Assembly: GCA_946647055.1 (NCBI GenBank)
Contig: CAMPCT010000029.1
Coordinates: 1 to 15,321, forward strand
DNA from: an uncultured Atopobium sp.
Lineage (GTDB): Bacteria > Actinomycetota > Coriobacteriia > Coriobacteriales > Atopobiaceae
DNA length: 15,321 nt
Direction: 5' to 3'
A program made the position numbers and the translations under genes. The notes beneath the pieces were generated by a model, which was not told the DNA's origin, did not search any database, and saw only the letters and a list, made by a program, of their open reading frames with translations. This document shows positions 14,417-15,321 of the stretch, piece by piece (position 1 is the stretch's first letter; every line of letters begins with the position of its first letter).

Positions 14417-15321
14417 ATGGACATCACCCCGCAGGAGGTCGCCGAGACCCTATCGATGGTCTCCGAGCAGAACCTCGACATCCGCACCATCACCATGGGC
14501 ATCTCGCTCAACGGCTGTGCCGACGAGGACATGGACCGCATGTGCACCAAGGTCTACGACCACGTCACCCACACCGCCAAGGACCTGGTCAAGACGGCCG
14601 AGTCCCTCGAGCGCGAGTACGGCATCCCCATCGTGAACAAGCGCGTGAGCGTCACGCCGGTCGCGCAGATTGTCGCCGGCTGCCCCGACGAGGACCTCTC
14701 CCCCATCGCGCACGCGCTCGACCGCGCCGCCGCCACGCTGGGCATCGACTTCCTCGGTGGCTTCTCGGCGCTCGTGCACAAGGGCATCGGCGGCGCCGAC
14801 CGCCGTCTCATCGCCAGCATCCCCGAGGCCCTGGCCACCACCGAGCGCGTGTGCTCGAGCGTCAACGTGGCCAGCCTGCGCGCCGGCATCAACATGGACG
14901 CCGTGCTGCTCATGGCCCAGACCATCGTGGAGGCCGCGCGCCGCACGGCCGACCAGGGCTGCTTTGGCGCGGCCAAGCTGGTGGTCTTCTCCAACATGGT
15001 CGAGGACTCGCCCTTCATGGCCGGCGCGGTCCACGGCACCGGCGAGGCCGACGCGGTCATCAACGTGGGCGTCTCCGGCCCCGGCGTCATGGCCTCGGCG
15101 CTCGAGAAGCTCCCGCCCGAGGCCAACATGATGGTCGTCGCCGAGATGATCAAGCAGACCGCGTTCAAGATCACGCGCGCCGGCGAGCTCATGAGCCGCG
15201 AGGCCGCCCGTCGCCTGGGCGTCGAGAAGGGCATCGTCGACCTGTCGCTGGCCCCGACACCCGCCGTGGGCGACTCGGTCGCGCGCATCCTCGAGATCAT
15301 GGGCGTCGGCGAGTGCGGCGG
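14417..15321 (+). CDS. UPF0210/DUF711 (PFL) family protein, 3' end cut by the window edge
   Basis: The frame from ATG 14417 stays open to the right edge: 301 full codons of a family that usually has about 450. The N-terminus matches the family strongly, with [15 protein letters not shown] (20-34) and [14 protein letters not shown] (68-81). Later segments include [33 protein letters not shown] and [19 protein letters not shown], all characteristic of UPF0210. The biochemical role of the family is not established. In many Firmicutes the gene follows a small ACT-domain gene (UPF0237); none is found upstream here, and the gene appears to have its own promoter (14382-14387). GAAAGG (14405-14410) is the ribosome binding site, 6 nt from the ATG. 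The protein is probably cytoplasmic. Confidence 0.9.
   Translation, partial: MDITPQEVAETLSMVSEQNLDIRTITMGISLNGCADEDMDRMCTKVYDHVTHTAKDLVKTAESLEREYGIPIVNKRVSVTPVAQIVAGCPDEDLSPIAHALDRAAATLGIDFLGGFSALVHKGIGGADRRLIASIPEALATTERVCSSVNVASLRAGINMDAVLLMAQTIVEAARRTADQGCFGAAKLVVFSNMVEDSPFMAGAVHGTGEADAVINVGVSGPGVMASALEKLPPEANMMVVAEMIKQTAFKITRAGELMSREAARRLGVEKGIVDLSLAPTPAVGDSVARILEIMGVGECG

Overview
The window is about 15.3 kb of high-GC DNA with short intergenic gaps and strong AAGGAG-type ribosome binding sites. Together with the gene content (a giant 2-hydroxyacyl-CoA dehydratase activase fusion, GH43 and permuted GH3 glycosidases, a class II aldolase, an UPF0210/DUF711 protein), it suggests an anaerobic gut or oral actinobacterium of the Coriobacteriia (Olsenella/Atopobium-like). 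That placement comes from gene content and composition, not from a marker gene. No rRNA, tRNA, CRISPR array, transposase or phage gene was seen. No gap between genes is longer than about 255 bases.

Layout. Positions 1-168 hold a 93-bp tandem repeat with internal sub-repeats. A leftward operon follows: a TetR-type regulator (4890-5573) overlaps by 8 bp the start of a 1572-residue activase/dehydratase fusion (179-4897). Upstream of the regulator is a cluster of direct and inverted repeats (5605-5652) that looks like its operator. Rightward at 5788-6912 is a membrane-anchored serine hydrolase of the class A beta-lactamase/PBP fold. It converges on a leftward pair at 6925-8433: an L-ribulose-5-phosphate 4-epimerase (AraD family) preceded by an amidohydrolase of the COG2159 type. 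This pair is divergent from a GH43 glycosidase (8537-9997), and the shared 103-bp promoter region contains a 9-bp perfect dyad that overlaps both predicted -10 boxes. These three genes look like a small module for arabinose-containing glycans or a related sugar or sugar acid.

Positions 10186-11145 hold a gene of visibly lower GC for an uncharacterised protein that resembles the AbiEi-like/DUF559-like (PD-(D/E)XK) proteins of Coriobacteriia. At the last base of its stop codon begins the most striking object in the window: a perfect 75-bp inverted repeat with a 10-nt spacer (11145-11304), whose arms are each bounded by 8-bp inverted repeats. After it comes an exported, probably Tat-dependent lipoprotein GH3 glycosidase with the catalytic domain at the C terminus (11364-14162), a hairpin, a second operator-like dyad (14235-14286) and a UPF0210/DUF711 gene that runs off the right edge.

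No complete new multi-gene system can be demonstrated here. The parts that most deserve a second look are the 160-bp palindrome with its low-GC companion gene, the self-contained pseudo-dimeric activase fusion with its TetR operator array, and the amidohydrolase-AraD-GH43 set, which lacks araA and araB in view.
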